The translations under genes and the position numbers were made by a program. Shown one piece after another: positions 63,419-64,000 of a stretch of 64,000 nucleotides of DNA (position 1 is the stretch's first letter; each line of letters opens with the position of its first letter). Location of the stretch: the NCBI GenBank assembly GCA_002917075.1, contig NTMA01000024.1, positions 62,001 through 126,000 of the forward strand, in the 5' to 3' direction. The notes beneath the pieces are model-generated. The model was not told the origin of the DNA. It did no database searches and was given only the letters and a program-made list of their open reading frames with translations. This DNA comes from Hawksworthiomyces lignivorus. Taxonomy: Eukaryota; Ascomycota; Sordariomycetes; Ophiostomatales; Ophiostomataceae.

Positions 63419-64000
63419 ATGTCGTTCGGTTCTGGCGGTTTTGGTGGCTTCGGCCAGCAGAACCAGACGAGCGGATTCGGCGGCTTTGGCTCAAATACCA
63501 ATACGACCAACACTGGAGGTACGTAAGGAACCAACATGCCTTATTCCAGCTTTTATTTGTTTTATTGCTTTTTTTTCTTGTCTACTGTTGCTTTTTCCGT
63601 TGCGTTTGTTTTGCCTCTAGCATTGTTTTATACTCTCACTATACGCTGCTTGTGCTTGCATCAATGAATATGTCTTCTCGAATTCGCTGGCCTCATGGCA
63701 AGGACCCTGCTAGGAGGACGGGAAACGAGAAGAGCTCTCCCGTCTCTGCTGCGAGCTTTTGTCCCAGCCGAATCTCTTGCACAATGTACACCCCCAGCTC
63801 TCCTGGACACAACAGGACTAATGAGATATTCTTTCTTGATCGTCGTTTTCAGGCTTTGGCACCAATACGAATGCCTTTGGCAGCAATCAGAATACCGGCA
63901 CTAGTCTCTTTGGCAATACTGGAGGCAGTGGTTTCGGATCATCAACTGGTATGATTTCGGCGCATTTTCTTCGCCTCTGATTAGTCTTACGTTCCGTTCC
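63419..64000 (+). CDS. FG-repeat nucleoporin (Nup98/Nup145N-like), 5' part
   Basis: The ATG at 63419 starts MSFGSGGFGGFGQQNQTSGF, the GLFG/FG-rich opening typical of fungal Nup98/Nup145-type nucleoporins. Exon 1 is 63419-63518 and ends at a GTACGT donor. Exon 2 is 63853-63948 (GFGTNTNAFGSNQN, then TSLFGNTGGSGFGSS), with frame kept across a 334-nt intron. A GTATGA donor at 63949 probably starts intron 2. The gene continues past the window, so the diagnostic autoproteolytic C-terminal domain is not visible, and another FG nucleoporin cannot be excluded. Confidence 0.8.

Noticed and set aside
1..64000. tRNA and rRNA genes, CRISPR arrays, LTRs or terminal inverted repeats
   Set aside because: I scanned for T-loop-like GGTTCRANNC contexts and for repeated termini. 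The hits (for example near 7430 and 35088) lie in coding sequence and lack a cloverleaf. No array or transposon ends were seen.

Overview
This window is nuclear DNA of a filamentous ascomycete (Pezizomycotina). The grounds are short introns (mostly 58-75 nt, several with CTAAC- or CTAAT-type branch sites), pyrimidine-rich leaders, GC-rich coding sequence against more AT-rich spacers, and fungal-type proteins: a WSC cell-wall sensor, a fungal BTB protein, a SAS3-like acetyltransferase and an epsin. I think Sordariomycetes is the likeliest class, but the sequence alone does not settle it. I see no prokaryotic, viral or organellar features.

Layout. 1.8-12.3 kb: an unrecognised 630-aa coiled-coil protein (+), a 1517-aa kelch/single-span membrane protein (+), and a convergent membrane-anchored PI-PLC-X-like phosphodiesterase (-). 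12.3-21.0 kb: a very long interval with no supportable gene, carrying homopolymers, microsatellites and short tandem duplications. 21.0-22.8 kb: a spliced WSC-family cell-wall stress sensor (+). 22.8-27.9 kb: a second gene-poor interval. 27.9-34.1 kb: a DUF300/TMEM184 seven-span membrane protein (+) convergent with CTF18 (-). 34.8-39.2 kb: an AT-richer patch with a four-exon BTB gene, a two-exon orphan gene and a decayed coding tract, all (-). 39.2-45.0 kb: a giant ankyrin/coiled-coil protein (-). 47.5-50.4 kb: a thioredoxin with a mitochondrial-type presequence and ribosomal protein eL8 (both -). 50.8-52.1 kb: NCS6 (+), divergent from eL8. 53.7-57.6 kb: a PHD-MYST acetyltransferase (+). 59.5-61.4 kb: epsin (+). 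From 63.4 kb: the first two exons of an FG nucleoporin (+), cut by the window end.

Most recognised genes are housekeeping and independent: cohesion/replication (CTF18), chromatin (SAS3-like), translation (eL8, NCS6), endocytosis (epsin), nuclear pore, and redox (thioredoxin). Two genes, WSC and kelch-TM, are cell-surface proteins with long cytoplasmic tails. There is no obvious operon-like or secondary-metabolite cluster.

Most noteworthy points: an overrepresented 9-mer TACGGAGTA confined to noncoding DNA; a thioredoxin with a WCPPC active site and two possible start codons; a stop-free 63-nt intron inside the ankyrin gene, which makes it look like one open frame; two intact spliced genes (BTB and the 192-aa orphan) that a simple ORF scan breaks up or misses; and a degraded coding tract with in-frame TAG codons. 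Exon boundaries were read by eye from splice consensus and frame continuity. No alignment or database search was run.
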